Shown here in pieces: positions 16,684 through 28,028 of a stretch of DNA of 64,000 nucleotides. Under the pieces are notes generated by a model. That model saw only the letters and a list, made by a program, of their open reading frames with translations, searched no databases and was not told the DNA's origin. The position numbers and the translations under genes are program-made. The number at the start of each line of letters is the position of its first letter. Within the stretch, counting starts at the first letter, position 1. Source of the stretch: Kitasatospora indigofera (lineage in GTDB: Bacteria > Actinomycetota > Actinomycetes > Streptomycetales > Streptomycetaceae); NCBI RefSeq assembly GCF_014655955.1, contig NZ_BNBO01000046.1:1-64000 (forward strand). Reading direction: 5' to 3'.

Positions 16684-18681
16684 TCAGACGGTGGCCTGCT
16701 CCCCGAGGTCGGCCGCCGCCGGCCCGTCCGCGCGGGCGGCCGGCTGGGCGGACAGGTAGGCACCGCCGCAGGCGGTCAGCCGCAGCGCGGTGTCGATCAG
16801 CGGCACGTGGCTGAAGGCCTGCGGGAAGTTGCCGACCTGGCGCTTGAGCCGCGGGTCCCACTCCTCGGCGAGCAGCCCGATGTCGTTGCGCAGCGACAGC
16901 AGCTTGTCGAACAGCTCCCGGGCCTCGGTGACCCGCCCGATCATCGCCAGGTCGTCGGCCAGCCAGAAGGAGCAGGCCAGGAAGGCCCCCTCGTGCCCGG
17001 ACAGCCCGTCGACGTTGTTCCCCTCGTCGTCGTGGGTCGGGTAGCGCAGGACGAAGCCGTCCTCGGTGGACAGCTCGCGCTGGATCGCCTCGATGGTGCC
17101 GATCACCCGCTTGTCGTCCGCCGGCAGGAAGCCGACCTGGGGGATCAGCAGCAGCGAGGCGTCCAGCTCCCGGCCGCCGTAGTACTGGGTGAAGGTGTTG
17201 CGCTCCGGGTCGTAGCCCTTCTCGCAGACGTCCCGGTGGATGGTCTCGCGCAGCTCCCGCCAGCGCTCCAGCGAGCCGTCGTCCGGCGCGTCGGCCGGGG
17301 CCTGCTCCAGCAGCTTGATGGTGCGGTCGACGGCGACCCAGGCCATCACCTTGGAGTGGACGAAGTGCCGGCGCGGCCCGCGGACCTCCCAGATGCCCTC
17401 GTCGGGCTCGGTCCAGTGCTCCTCCAGGTAGCTGATCAGCTTGAGCTGGAGGTGGTGGGCGTGGTCGTTGCGGGTCAGCCCGGTCATGTGGGCCAGGTGC
17501 AGGGCCTCGACGACCTCGCCGTAGACGTCCAGCTGGAGCTGGCCCGCCGCGCCGTTGCCGACCCGCACGGGCAGGGAGCCCTCGTAGCCGGGCAGCCAGT
17601 CCAGCGAGGACTCGGTGAGCTCGCGCTCGCCCGCGATGCCGTACATGATCTGCAGGTTCTCCGGGTCGCCGGCGACGGCCCGCAGCAGCCACTCGCGCCA
17701 GGCCCGGGCCTCGTCCCGGTAGCCGGTGCGCAGCAGCGAGGAGAGGGTGATCGCGGCGTCCCTGAGCCAGGTGTAGCGGTAGTCCCAGTTGCGCTCCCCG
17801 CCGATGTCCTCGGGCAGCGAGGTGGTGGGCGCGGCGACGATGCCGCCGGTGGGGGCGTAGGTGAGGCCCTTGAGGGTGATCAGCGAGCGGACCACGGCCT
17901 CGCGGTACGGGCCCTGGTAGGTGCACTGGCCCGCCCAGTCGCGCCAGAAGTCCTCGGTGGCGGCGAGCATCTCCTCGGCGTCCGGCGGGCTGGGGGCGTC
18001 CAGGTGGGAGGCCTGCCAGGTGAGCGCGAAGGCGATCCGCTCGCCGGCCCGGACGGTGAAGTCGGCGTACGTGGTGAGGTCGCGCCCGTAGGTCTCGGCC
18101 TCGCCGTCCAGCCAGACCGAGTCGGGCCCGGCGACGGCGACGGTGCGGTGGCCGCCGTCGGGCTGCTCGACCCGGTGCACCCAGGGGACGACCCGGCCGT
18201 AGCTGAACCGCATCCGCAGGGCGGAGCGCATCCGGACCTTGCCCTCCAGGCCCTCGACGATCCGGATCATCTGCGGCACCGAGTCGCGGCCGGCCAGCGG
18301 CCGGGGCGGCATGAAGTCGATCACCCGGACCTTGCCGCCCTGGGAGTCCCACTCCTGCTCCAGGATCAGCGAGTCGCCGCGGTAGCGCCGGCGGTCGGCC
18401 GGCAGGGCCGGGGCCGCGGCGGTCGGCGGCGGGATCCGGAGTTCACCCGTTTCGGTGAAGGCGTTGCGCGGCGCCGGCGTGCTCGCGGCGGCCGGGGCGG
18501 CGACGGCCTCGGCCGGGCCGATCCGCCAGAACCCGTGTTCATCGGTGCCCAGCAGCCCGGCGAACACGGCCGGGGAGTCGAATCTGGGCAGACACAGCCA
18601 GTCCACCGCCCCGTCCCTGCTGACCAGGGCGGCGGTCTGCATGTCCCCGATGAGTGCGTAGTCCTCGATACGGCCGGCCAC
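16684..18681 (-). CDS. Glycoside hydrolase family 15 enzyme
   Basis: A protein of 665 residues of the glucoamylase/trehalase family GH15. Family segments are RIEDYALIGDMQTAALVSRD at the N-terminus, YRYTWLRDAAITLSSLLRTG in the middle, and EEWDPRLKRQVGNFPQAFSH near the C-terminus, where a catalytic Glu is expected. Some mycobacterial members are trehalases, so trehalose is a possible substrate; glucan ends are the alternative. Start GTG 18681 was chosen because CTGGAG lies 6 bp upstream and the conserved part begins at once (VAGRIEDY); the longer frame to 19068 is not protein-like. No signal peptide, so it is cytosolic. Confidence 0.92.
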   Translation of the reverse strand: MAGRIEDYALIGDMQTAALVSRDGAVDWLCLPRFDSPAVFAGLLGTDEHGFWRIGPAEAVAAPAAASTPAPRNAFTETGELRIPPPTAAAPALPADRRRYRGDSLILEQEWDSQGGKVRVIDFMPPRPLAGRDSVPQMIRIVEGLEGKVRMRSALRMRFSYGRVVPWVHRVEQPDGGHRTVAVAGPDSVWLDGEAETYGRDLTTYADFTVRAGERIAFALTWQASHLDAPSPPDAEEMLAATEDFWRDWAGQCTYQGPYREAVVRSLITLKGLTYAPTGGIVAAPTTSLPEDIGGERNWDYRYTWLRDAAITLSSLLRTGYRDEARAWREWLLRAVAGDPENLQIMYGIAGERELTESSLDWLPGYEGSLPVRVGNGAAGQLQLDVYGEVVEALHLAHMTGLTRNDHAHHLQLKLISYLEEHWTEPDEGIWEVRGPRRHFVHSKVMAWVAVDRTIKLLEQAPADAPDDGSLERWRELRETIHRDVCEKGYDPERNTFTQYYGGRELDASLLLIPQVGFLPADDKRVIGTIEAIQRELSTEDGFVLRYPTHDDEGNNVDGLSGHEGAFLACSFWLADDLAMIGRVTEARELFDKLLSLRNDIGLLAEEWDPRLKRQVGNFPQAFSHVPLIDTALRLTACGGAYLSAQPAARADGPAAADLGEQATV

Positions 18682-19348
18682 GTGGATCTCCAGTTCGCAA
18701 GGTGGGCACGACGCGTACGGCGACGGCTTGGAGCGAGCGGGAGCGATCCCGGTCCCGACCGCGCCGGGCACCTCGGCGGACCTGCCGCGGTGGTGGCGGG
18801 GCCGGCGGGTGTTTCGCGAGGGGCTGAGGTGGGCCCCCGCGGGGCGGGGAGGAACGGGGTGGCGGGGAGGTCCGGTCGCGCATCGGGGACCGAGGGGTGT
18901 GCTGGCCCTCCCTCGCCCTCCGCGTGCTCTGCTGTCGGCGATGCGTCCGTGCAGCTTACGTCGGGCAGGTGGGGCTGAGCACATGCACAGTGGCCCGTGT
19001 GGCGGCATATTCCGGCCGAAATGCCGTTCTTCGGCGCCGCGGCGCCGAGGATCATCCTGATGGGCCATGCGGAGGTGATCCTTCCGGGCCGGTGCTCCTG
19101 GCCCGGAAGGGGGCGGCTCCGGCGCACCCGGGGACGGGCCGGAAGGCAGCCGGTCCGGCTCACTGATACCCTGGTATCCCGTGGACTGGTGGGGTCAAAC
19201 GCCCCGGACCAGCCGACCGACGACCCCGCCGGAACTCCTCCAGGAGCCCCGGCCGAGCACGCTCACCGAGCACCTGCTCCGCGTCGCGAGGCGAGCCGAG
19301 GGCCCCCGCCCCTAGTCACTTCGACACGCGACCCACGGGAGCCCCCTC
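18682..19348. other. Intergenic region between GH15 and pyrG
   Basis: I see no gene in these 667 bp. A hairpin, CCTTCCGGGCC paired with GGCCCGGAAGG, lies at 19079-19112. A palindrome GATACC-CT-GGTATC lies at 19164-19177; TGATACCCT within it could be an extended -10 of the pyrG promoter. The pyrG leader is then about 170 bp long. Confidence 0.6.
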
Positions 19349-21025
<1,677 letters not shown>

Positions 21026-21122
21026 CCGGCCCGTGCTCCATCGGACGGCGGGAGCGCGGCCACCCGCGCGGCCGCCGTTCCGCGTACATTAGCGTCGTAC
21101 TGACGAAAAGGGGAGAGAAGCG

Positions 21123-21770
21123 ATGACGCACGCAACGCAGCCGATCCGGGACGAGGCCGAGCAGTGGCGGGTGCTCAGCACCGAGACGCCGTTCCAGGGC
21201 CGGGTCACCGGGGTGCGGACCGACCGGGTCGAGATGCCGGACGGCTCCGTCGCGCGCCGCGACTACCAGATCCACCCCGGCTCGGTCGCCGTCCTCGCCC
21301 TCGACACCCAGCAGCGGGTGCTGCTCGTGCGCCAGTACCGCCACCCGGTCCGCCAGCGGCTGTGGGAGCTGCCGGCCGGCCTGCTCGACGTCCCCGGCGA
21401 GAACCCGCTGCACGCCGCCCAGCGCGAGCTGTTCGAGGAGGCGCACTGCAAGGCGGGGGAGTGGAAGGTCCTGGTCGACTTCTACACCTCCCCCGGCGGC
21501 ACCGACGAGGCCCTGCGGCTGTTCCTCGCCACCGACCTCGCCGAGGCCGAAGAGGAGCGCTACGCCGCGCACGGCGAGGAGCTGGAGATCGAGTTGGCCC
21601 GGGTGCCGCTCGGCGAGCTGGTCGCGCTGGTCCTGGCCGGCGAGCTGCACAACCCGACGCTGGTCACCGGTGTGCTCGCACTGCAGGCCGCGCTGGCCGC
21701 CCCGGGCGGCACGGCCGCCCTGCGCCCCGCCGGATCTCCCTGGCCGGCCCGGCCGTTCGGGCACGGCTGA
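21123..21770 (+). CDS. Nudix hydrolase (ADP-ribose pyrophosphatase type)
   Basis: A protein of 215 residues with a Nudix box in GENPLHAAQRELFEEAHCKA (the REL-x-EE core). The ADP-ribose pyrophosphatase-like features are the N-terminal strand SVAVLALDTQQRVLLVRQYR and the segment WELPAGLLDVPGE. It probably hydrolyses ADP-ribose or a related sugar nucleotide. Start ATG 21123 follows GGGGAGAG. pyrG, Nudix and the next AAA/TPR gene are in a conserved order on the same strand. About 20 residues at the C-terminus are disordered. Confidence 0.9.
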   Translation: MTHATQPIRDEAEQWRVLSTETPFQGRVTGVRTDRVEMPDGSVARRDYQIHPGSVAVLALDTQQRVLLVRQYRHPVRQRLWELPAGLLDVPGENPLHAAQRELFEEAHCKAGEWKVLVDFYTSPGGTDEALRLFLATDLAEAEEERYAAHGEELEIELARVPLGELVALVLAGELHNPTLVTGVLALQAALAAPGGTAALRPAGSPWPARPFGHG

Positions 21771-21963
21771 CCGGCTCGGGCGCCCGGCCGCCGGGCCGTT
21801 GATCCACGGGGGTGATTTACCGGTTCGTACGACCGGATCCCGGCCCCGCGGTGCCCCGCGCCGGGCCGCGCTCGAACTACGCTTCGCAAACAGGGCCCGG
21901 GACGGGCCGGCTTCGCTGAGTGACAGGTCGGGAGTGGCGCTGGTGGCGAGGAAGACGGCGACG

Positions 21964-24381
21964 ATGGACGCACGGCCGGCCCCGGACGGAGCCGCGGACC
22001 AGTTGCCCGCCGGTCCCGCCGTGTTCGCCGGGCGCCGCACCGAACTCGCCGCCCTGCGGGCCGCCGCGGCCCGGCCCGCCGAGGGCCGCAGTCCCGTCCT
22101 GGTGCTGGCCGGGCGCCCCGGCTCCGGCCGCACCACGCTGGCCGTCCGCTTCGCCCGGGACGTGGCCGCCGACTACCCCGACGGCGTGCTCTTCGCCCGG
22201 CTCTCCGCCCCCGACGGCGGCCGGGCGGCGCCCGGCCAGGTCGCCCGCCGGCTGCTGGAACAGCTCGGCGCGCCGGTGGACGCGATGCTGCTGCCCGGTG
22301 CGGGGGAGGAGGGCCGGGACGACCCCGCCTGCGTGCGGCTGCGGGCCGCGCTGACCGGCCGCCGGGTGCTGCTGCTGCTGGACGACGTCAAGGACGCCGG
22401 CCAGCTCTGGCCGCTGCTCGCGGACGAACCCGGCTGCCTGGTGGTCGCCACCACGGCCGGTCCGCTCACCGGCATCGAGGACATCGACCCCTGCATCCTC
22501 GGCGGTCTGGAACAGCCCACCGCGGTCGGCCTGCTCGGCGAGCTGGTCGGCGGCAACCGGATCAGCTGCGACCCGGTCGGCGGCGCGGACCTGGCCGAGG
22601 CCTGCGCCTCCCGTCCGGCAGCGTTGCGGCTGATGGCCGGCTGGCTGCGGGCCAACCCCAAGTCTGCGGTGACGGACGCGGCGCGTGAACTGGTGAGTGT
22701 GACCGGGACGGTCGGCGGGGCCGCCAAGGCCGGTGCGGTGAAGGCCGGTGCGGTGAAGGCCGCCGCCGTGAAGGGCGGTGCCGTGAACGGCGGGGCCGCC
22801 GGGCCCGGCGGCTTGAACGGAGCGGCGGCGGGGAACCCGGCCGGCGCGACCGGGCCGGCCGCCGTCGGGGGCACCCCGGGCACGAAGGACGCCGGCCCGG
22901 CCGGCGGGGCCGCCGTCAACCGGAGGCGCGCGGACGGCGTGCCCGTCGGTGGGACGCCCGTGGGTGTGACGCCGGCAGGTTCGCCGCCCCCCGGTGCGGG
23001 GCCGACGGACGGGAAGCCCGTGGCCGGCCCGCCGGGCAAGGGCACCGCCTCGCCCGGGGGCGCGGCCGGCGCGCCGGGCACCCGCGCGGCCGCGGGCCGG
23101 GCCGGCAAGGGCCGCAAGGGGAGGGCCGGCGCGGGGCGCCCGGCCGCCGCGGCCGGCCCCGCGCTGCGGACCCCGCCGGTGGCGCCCGCCACCGGGCCCG
23201 CCACGGCTCCGGGAGCCGGGCCCGCCGCCGCTCCCACGGCCGGGCCCGCCGCCGGGGACGCCGGCGACCGCCCATGGGTCACCCTGCCGCCGGGGGCGGC
23301 CGAACCCGTGCCCGTACCGGACAACGACCCGCTGATCGGCGCGTTCACCCTGCTCTACGGCACGCTGCCGCCCGCCCAGGCGCGGATGCTGCGGACCCTG
23401 ACCCTCGCCCCGGCCCAGATCGCCGATCTCCGGACCGCCTCCGCGCTGGTCGGCTGCCCGGCGCCGGAGGCGGCGGCCGCCCTGGCGGCGCTGGCCGGCC
23501 ACGAACTGCTCGGCGAGGAGCCGCCCGCCGCCGACGGCACGCCCCGCTACCGGGTGCCGGGCCGGCTGCACCCGCGGCTGGTCCAGCTGCGGGAGGCCGT
23601 CGACCGCCCGACCGAGACCGAACTCGCCCGGGCCCGGCTGCTGGAGCGGCTGGTCCGGCTGGTGGACTCGGCGCGGGCCCTGCTGGACCCGGCCGGCGGC
23701 CCGGCGCCCGAGCCGCTGCCCGGGCCGCTGCGGCTGCGCAGCGCCGTCCAGGCCCGCCAGTGGCTGCTCGGCGAGCGGGACCTGCTGCTGGGCGCGGTGG
23801 CGGACGCCATCGGCCAGGGCGACCTGGACGGCTCGGCCGGCCGGCTGGTCACCGCGCTGCTGCGCGCGCTGCCGCTGACCGGTGCCGCCGCCCCGGCCGA
23901 CCTGCACCAGCTGCACGAGCTGGTGCTGCGGGTGGCCGAGCGGCACGGCGCCCCCAGGCGGGCGGCGGCCGCGCTGCTCAACCTGGCCGACCTGCACGTC
24001 GCGGCCGGGCACTGGGAGCAGGCGGCGGAGCGGTTCCGGGCGGCGCTCGGGGCGGCCCGCGAGGCGGCGGACGAGCCGGCCTGCGCGCGGGCCCTGGAGG
24101 GGGCGGCCGGCTGCCACCGCGCGCTGGGCGACGCCGTCCGCGCCGCCGACGCGTACGGACGGGCGCTTGCCCTGCGGCAGACCCTGGGGGACCAGCCGGC
24201 CGAGGCCCGATTGCTCGCCAGGGTCGCGGAGGCGCACGTCGCCCAGCGCCGGTTCGAGGAGGCCGAGCGGGAGTACCGGGCGTCCCTCGCGGTGCTGCGC
24301 AGGCTGGGCGACGAGCAGGGCAGGGCGGCGGTCACGGCTGCCGTGCAGCGGCTGCGCGAGCAGGTCGATGGCGGTTGGTGA
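21964..24381 (+). CDS. AAA/NB-ARC-like NTPase with TPR repeats
   Basis: A protein of about 805 residues. Residues about 20-240 are a STAND-like NTPase: Walker A AGRPGSGRTTLAVRFA and Walker B VLLLLDDVKDAGQLW. Residues about 250-440 are a linker of Ala, Gly, Pro and Lys (for example AKAGAVKAGAVKAAAV). Residues about 440-800 are helical with TPR repeats (HWEQAAERFRAALGAAREAA, then DAYGRALALRQTLGDQPA). Such proteins resemble the C-terminal half of SARP regulators but no DNA-binding domain is seen. ATG 21964 follows GAGGAAG; GTG 21943 is equally possible. The ligand and function are unknown. Confidence 0.85.
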   Translation: MDARPAPDGAADQLPAGPAVFAGRRTELAALRAAAARPAEGRSPVLVLAGRPGSGRTTLAVRFARDVAADYPDGVLFARLSAPDGGRAAPGQVARRLLEQLGAPVDAMLLPGAGEEGRDDPACVRLRAALTGRRVLLLLDDVKDAGQLWPLLADEPGCLVVATTAGPLTGIEDIDPCILGGLEQPTAVGLLGELVGGNRISCDPVGGADLAEACASRPAALRLMAGWLRANPKSAVTDAARELVSVTGTVGGAAKAGAVKAGAVKAAAVKGGAVNGGAAGPGGLNGAAAGNPAGATGPAAVGGTPGTKDAGPAGGAAVNRRRADGVPVGGTPVGVTPAGSPPPGAGPTDGKPVAGPPGKGTASPGGAAGAPGTRAAAGRAGKGRKGRAGAGRPAAAAGPALRTPPVAPATGPATAPGAGPAAAPTAGPAAGDAGDRPWVTLPPGAAEPVPVPDNDPLIGAFTLLYGTLPPAQARMLRTLTLAPAQIADLRTASALVGCPAPEAAAALAALAGHELLGEEPPAADGTPRYRVPGRLHPRLVQLREAVDRPTETELARARLLERLVRLVDSARALLDPAGGPAPEPLPGPLRLRSAVQARQWLLGERDLLLGAVADAIGQGDLDGSAGRLVTALLRALPLTGAAAPADLHQLHELVLRVAERHGAPRRAAAALLNLADLHVAAGHWEQAAERFRAALGAAREAADEPACARALEGAAGCHRALGDAVRAADAYGRALALRQTLGDQPAEARLLARVAEAHVAQRRFEEAEREYRASLAVLRRLGDEQGRAAVTAAVQRLREQVDGGW

Positions 24382-24497
24382 CGATCGGCTTCGGAGTAAT
24401 GTCGCAGATGCCTTTTTTGCTCGATTTTGGCGGGGAAGTGGCCTAGCAAGCCTACGAACCTGCCAATGTGTCCGGCTGATTTAGTCAGTTTGGAAGG

Positions 24498-24526
24498 CTG
24501 ACACGCCGCCTGGGCTTCATTACACT
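24498..24526 (+). promoter_or_regulatory. Candidate sigma-HrdB promoter of ald
   Basis: CTGACA (24498-24503) and TACACT (24521-24526) are 17 bp apart, close to the TTGACA-17-TATAAT form used by the main streptomycete sigma factor. The start of ald lies about 112 bp downstream. The region 24382-24497 is A/T-rich for this genome and has no gene. Confidence 0.55.
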
Positions 24527-24638
24527 CGAACCTAGTCGCGCAGCGAACTGTGCCCCGGTGTCTTCCGGAGGCTTCCGCGCGCGTCGCCCACCGGTCTTCC
24601 CCCGGCTGGGACCACAGGCAAGAGGGACGTGTTTAGCC

Positions 24639-25757
24639 GTGACCAAGGTCGGCATCCCCCGCGAGGTCAAGAACCACGAGTACCGCGTGGCCATCACGCC
24701 CGCCGGCGTGCATGAGCTGGTCCGTAACGGACACGAGGTCTACATCGAGGACAACGCCGGCGTCGGCTCCTCGATCCCCAACGAGGAGTACGTGGCCGCC
24801 GGTGCGACCATCCTCCCCACCGCCGACGAGGTGTGGGCCACGGCCGACCTGCTGCTGAAGGTCAAGGAGCCGATCGCGCAGGAGTACCACCGCCTGCGCA
24901 AGGGCCAGACCCTCTTCACCTACCTGCACCTGGCGGCCGACCGGGCCGGCACCGACGCGCTGCTCGCGTCCGGCACCACCGCCATCGCGTACGAGACGGT
25001 GCAGCTCGCCAACGGCGCGCTGCCGCTGCTCGCCCCGATGTCCGAGGTCGCGGGCCGGCTGGCCCCGCAGGTCGGCTCCTACCACCTGATGCGCCCGGCC
25101 GGCGGCCGCGGCACCCTGCCCGGCGGTGTGCCCGGCACCCACCCGGCGAAGGCCGTCGTCATCGGCGGTGGCGTCTCCGGCTGGCACGCGGCCACCATCG
25201 CCATCGGCATGGGCTACGACGTGACCCTGCTCGACCGCGACATCAACAAGCTGCGCGAGGCGGACAAGATCTTCGGCACGAAGATCAAGGCGATCGCCTC
25301 CAACGCCTTCGAGCTGGAGAAGGCCGTCCTCGACGCCGACCTGGTGATCGGCGCCGTCCTGATCCCGGGCGCCAAGGCCCCCAAGCTCGTCACCAACGAG
25401 CTGGTCTCCCGGATGAAGCCGGGCTCCGTGCTCGTCGACATCGCGATCGACCAGGGCGGCTGCTTCGAGGACTCGCGCGCCACCACGCACGACAACCCGA
25501 CCTTCCAGGTCCACGACTCGGTCTTCTACTGCGTCGCGAACATGCCGGGCGCCGTCCCGAACACCTCCACCTACGCGCTGACCAACGCCACGCTGCCCTA
25601 CATCGTGGAGCTGGCCAACCGTGGCTGGAAGGACGCCCTGCGCCGGGACGCCGCGCTGGCCAAGGGCCTGAACGCGCACGAGGGCCAGATCACCTACGCG
25701 GGTGTCGCCGAGGCCTTCGGCCTGGAGTCCGTCTCCCTGGAGAGCGTGCTCGCCTGA
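24639..25757 (+). CDS. ald: Alanine dehydrogenase
   Basis: The enzyme oxidises L-alanine to pyruvate and ammonia with NAD. The product of 372 residues has the family N-terminus [20 protein letters not shown], the catalytic His in [14 protein letters not shown], the NAD-binding glycine loop [16 protein letters not shown] near residue 175, and the segment [20 protein letters not shown] with the catalytic Asp. Start GTG 24639 follows AGAGGGA. The length is typical. It is monocistronic by position, with a good promoter upstream. Confidence 0.95.
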   Translation: MTKVGIPREVKNHEYRVAITPAGVHELVRNGHEVYIEDNAGVGSSIPNEEYVAAGATILPTADEVWATADLLLKVKEPIAQEYHRLRKGQTLFTYLHLAADRAGTDALLASGTTAIAYETVQLANGALPLLAPMSEVAGRLAPQVGSYHLMRPAGGRGTLPGGVPGTHPAKAVVIGGGVSGWHAATIAIGMGYDVTLLDRDINKLREADKIFGTKIKAIASNAFELEKAVLDADLVIGAVLIPGAKAPKLVTNELVSRMKPGSVLVDIAIDQGGCFEDSRATTHDNPTFQVHDSVFYCVANMPGAVPNTSTYALTNATLPYIVELANRGWKDALRRDAALAKGLNAHEGQITYAGVAEAFGLESVSLESVLA

Positions 25758-26222
25758 CGCTCCCTCAGCCCGGCCCGCCCCCGCCCGGGGGCGGGCTGCC
25801 GGCCCCCGGCCCGCTCCCCTCGGGCCGGGGGCTTCGGCATGCCTGCGAACGGCCGCCCCCGGCTCCGGGCGGGAGCCTGCCGGGCCCTCCGGACGCCTCC
25901 CCGGGGCCCGTCGGCGCGTCCGCGGGCCGGCCGCGCGCCGTCGCCGGAAGTACACCGTGCGGTCACGCATTGTTCACCGTCGGGGTGCCGTGCGAGTGTC
26001 GTCAATTTCTGTGGGTCGCGTCACCCGACCGCAGAAACGTTAGGGTCAAGGGCCCGCCCATCCCTTGACAGCGGGTGGCCCGATAGTCGACACATCCTGC
26101 CCACTACCGTGGATTGTGTTGCTGCGAACGCCTTAAACGGCCTAGAGTCGCAAACCGTCGGCATGCTGCCACGCTGACGAATCGACATAGAGTCCTGGAT
26201 GCCCAAGGAGGTAAGACGACTT
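25758..26222. promoter_or_regulatory. Intergenic region upstream of the parA-like gene
   Basis: No gene is seen in 465 bp. GCCCGCCCCCGCCCGGGGGCGGGC near 25777 is an ald terminator-like palindrome. A dyad TTTCTG...CAGAAA lies at 26006-26037. Two TAGAGT hexamers (26143-26148 and 26188-26193) each have a TGCTGC/TTGCTG-like -35 about 18 bp upstream, so two tandem promoters are possible. AAGGAGG at 26205-26211 is the parA ribosome site. Confidence 0.5.
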
Positions 26223-27380
26223 GTGAATGAGTCGACATTTGCTCCCGGGGGTGGTCAGCCAGGACTGGCGGGGCACGCCGCCGGACAGCCGAGTGAGGGG
26301 CCCGGGGCCCGGCAGGCCACCGTGGGCTCGGCCGAGGTCGGCTCGGTCGCGATCCGCACCTTCGAGGCCCGCCAGGCCACCGCGCCGGTCATCGACCTGG
26401 ACGCCGACCTGCCGTCACACGGCCTGGCCTACGGCGAGTTCGCCTACGGCGCCTACGACGACCCGGACGCCGAGTACGAGCCCGACCCCGAGTACGCCGC
26501 CACCCTGGCCCCCGACGCCGCGCGCCAGCGCCGCGAGCGGGTCGGCCCCACCGGCCGGCCGCTGCCGTACTTCCCGATCCCCGCGCCGCTGGCCGAGCAC
26601 GGCCCCGCGCAGATCATCGCGATGTGCAACCAGAAGGGCGGCGTCGGCAAGACCACGTCGACCATCAACCTGGGCGCCGCCCTCGCCGAGTACGGCCGCC
26701 GCGTGCTGCTGGTCGACTTCGACCCGCAGGGCGCGCTCTCCGTCGGCCTCGGGGTCAACCCGATGGAGCTCGACGTCACGGTCTACAACCTGCTCATGGA
26801 GCGCGGCCTGACGGCCGATGAGGTGCTGCTGAAGACCGCGGTGCCCGGGATGGACCTGCTGCCCTCCAACATCGACCTGTCGGCCGCCGAGGTCCAGCTG
26901 GTCAGCGAGGTTGCGCGGGAGTCGGCACTGGCGCGCGCGCTCAAGCCGCTGCTGCCCGACTACGACTTCGTCATCATCGACTGCCAGCCCTCGCTGGGCC
27001 TGCTGACGGTCAATGCCCTGACGGCCGCTCACAGCGTCATCGTCCCGCTGGAGTGCGAGTTCTTCGCGCTGCGCGGTGTCGCGCTGCTCACCGAGACCAT
27101 CGAGAAGGTCTGCGAGCGGCTCAACCCCGAGCTGCGGCTGGACGGCATCCTGGCCACCATGTACGACTCCCGCACGGTGCACAGCCGTGAGGTGCTCGCA
27201 CGGGTGGTCGAGGCCTTCGGGGAGCACGTCTTCCACACCGTCATCGGCCGTACCGTGCGCTTCCCGGAGACCACCGTCGCCGGCGAGCCGATCACCACGT
27301 ACGCGACCAACTCGGTCGGCGCCGCCGCCTACCGCCAGCTCGCCAGGGAGGTGCTCGACCGGTGCCGCCCCGCCGAGTGA
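26223..27380 (+). CDS. ParA/Soj-like chromosome-partition ATPase
   Basis: A protein of 385 residues. Residues 1-130 are disordered and acidic; residues about 135-385 are a ParA/MinD-type ATPase with deviant Walker A CNQKGGVGKTTSTINLG, then LLVDFDPQGALSVGLG, and IIDCQPSLGLLTVNAL. It is not the usual ParA near oriC: no parB or parS (GTTTCACGTGAAAC) is in the window, and the partner genes are scpA and scpB. Start GTG 26223 follows AAGGAGG by 11 bp; ATG 26199 lies before that site. A role in chromosome segregation with condensin is inferred from context. Confidence 0.9.
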   Translation: MNESTFAPGGGQPGLAGHAAGQPSEGPGARQATVGSAEVGSVAIRTFEARQATAPVIDLDADLPSHGLAYGEFAYGAYDDPDAEYEPDPEYAATLAPDAARQRRERVGPTGRPLPYFPIPAPLAEHGPAQIIAMCNQKGGVGKTTSTINLGAALAEYGRRVLLVDFDPQGALSVGLGVNPMELDVTVYNLLMERGLTADEVLLKTAVPGMDLLPSNIDLSAAEVQLVSEVARESALARALKPLLPDYDFVIIDCQPSLGLLTVNALTAAHSVIVPLECEFFALRGVALLTETIEKVCERLNPELRLDGILATMYDSRTVHSREVLARVVEAFGEHVFHTVIGRTVRFPETTVAGEPITTYATNSVGAAAYRQLAREVLDRCRPAE

Positions 27381-27949
27381 GTCTCCCGGGTGCCGACGAG
27401 CTGTTCCGGACCACCGGCGGGATGGCGCTGTCGCCCTCCCTGAGCCGGCCGGCCGAGGCGCCCAAGACGGAGACCGCACGGGCCGCCGGCGCCGAGGAGG
27501 CCGGCCGGGATCCCCGTACCGGCCGCCCCGGTGCCGAGCGCCAGGGCGAGCGGCCCACCGTCCCGGCGCCGTCGCACGGCCAGCCGGGGCCCGGGCCGCA
27601 GGCCGGCCAGCCGGGCGCGGGCATGCCGGCCCAGGGCGCGGGCCAGGGCCGCCAGCACGGCGCGGCCGAGGACGAGACGGGCGCGGGCGACCCCGCCCGC
27701 CGGGCCCGGCCGCGCGGCCGGGCACCACGCCGGCCCAGCGGGCGCGAGCGGCACGACGAGAAGATCACCGTCTACGTGTCCGCCGAGGAGCTGATGGACC
27801 TCGAGCACACCCGGCTGGTGCTGCGCGGCGAGCACGGCCTGGCGGTCGACCGCGGCCGGATCGTCCGGGAGGCCATCGCGGTCGTCCTGGCGGACCTGGA
27901 ACAGCGGGGCGAGGCCAGCATTCTGGTCCGGCGGCTGCGCGGGCGCTGA
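27362..27949 (+). CDS. Uncharacterised protein between ParA and ScpA
   Basis: A protein of 195 residues that overlaps parA by 19 bp, so the two are coupled. Residues 1-20 (RRVSLPGADELFRTTGG) look conserved. Residues 25-130 are disordered and rich in Gly, Gln, Pro and Arg. Residues about 135-195 (HDEKITVYVSAEELMDLEHT, then RIVREAIAVVLADLEQRGEA) have the strand-helix-helix form of a ribbon-helix-helix DNA-binding domain. It could play the part of a ParB-like partner, but this is inference. Confidence 0.85.
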   Translation: MPPRRVSLPGADELFRTTGGMALSPSLSRPAEAPKTETARAAGAEEAGRDPRTGRPGAERQGERPTVPAPSHGQPGPGPQAGQPGAGMPAQGAGQGRQHGAAEDETGAGDPARRARPRGRAPRRPSGRERHDEKITVYVSAEELMDLEHTRLVLRGEHGLAVDRGRIVREAIAVVLADLEQRGEASILVRRLRGR

Positions 27950-28028
27950 GGCGCCGGCGGGCGCCCGGGCGGCGTGTCGGCGCCCCCGGGTCGGGCGGTC
28001 CGGCGGGCCCGGGTGAAGATGGACCGTC

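Noticed and set aside
18684-19068. Longer start for the GH15 gene
   Set aside because: The added 129 residues are Arg/Pro-rich and not protein-like, and a good ribosome site lies just before GTG 18681.
26000-26222. parS site near the parA-like gene
   Set aside because: No GTTTCACGTGAAAC or near match was seen.
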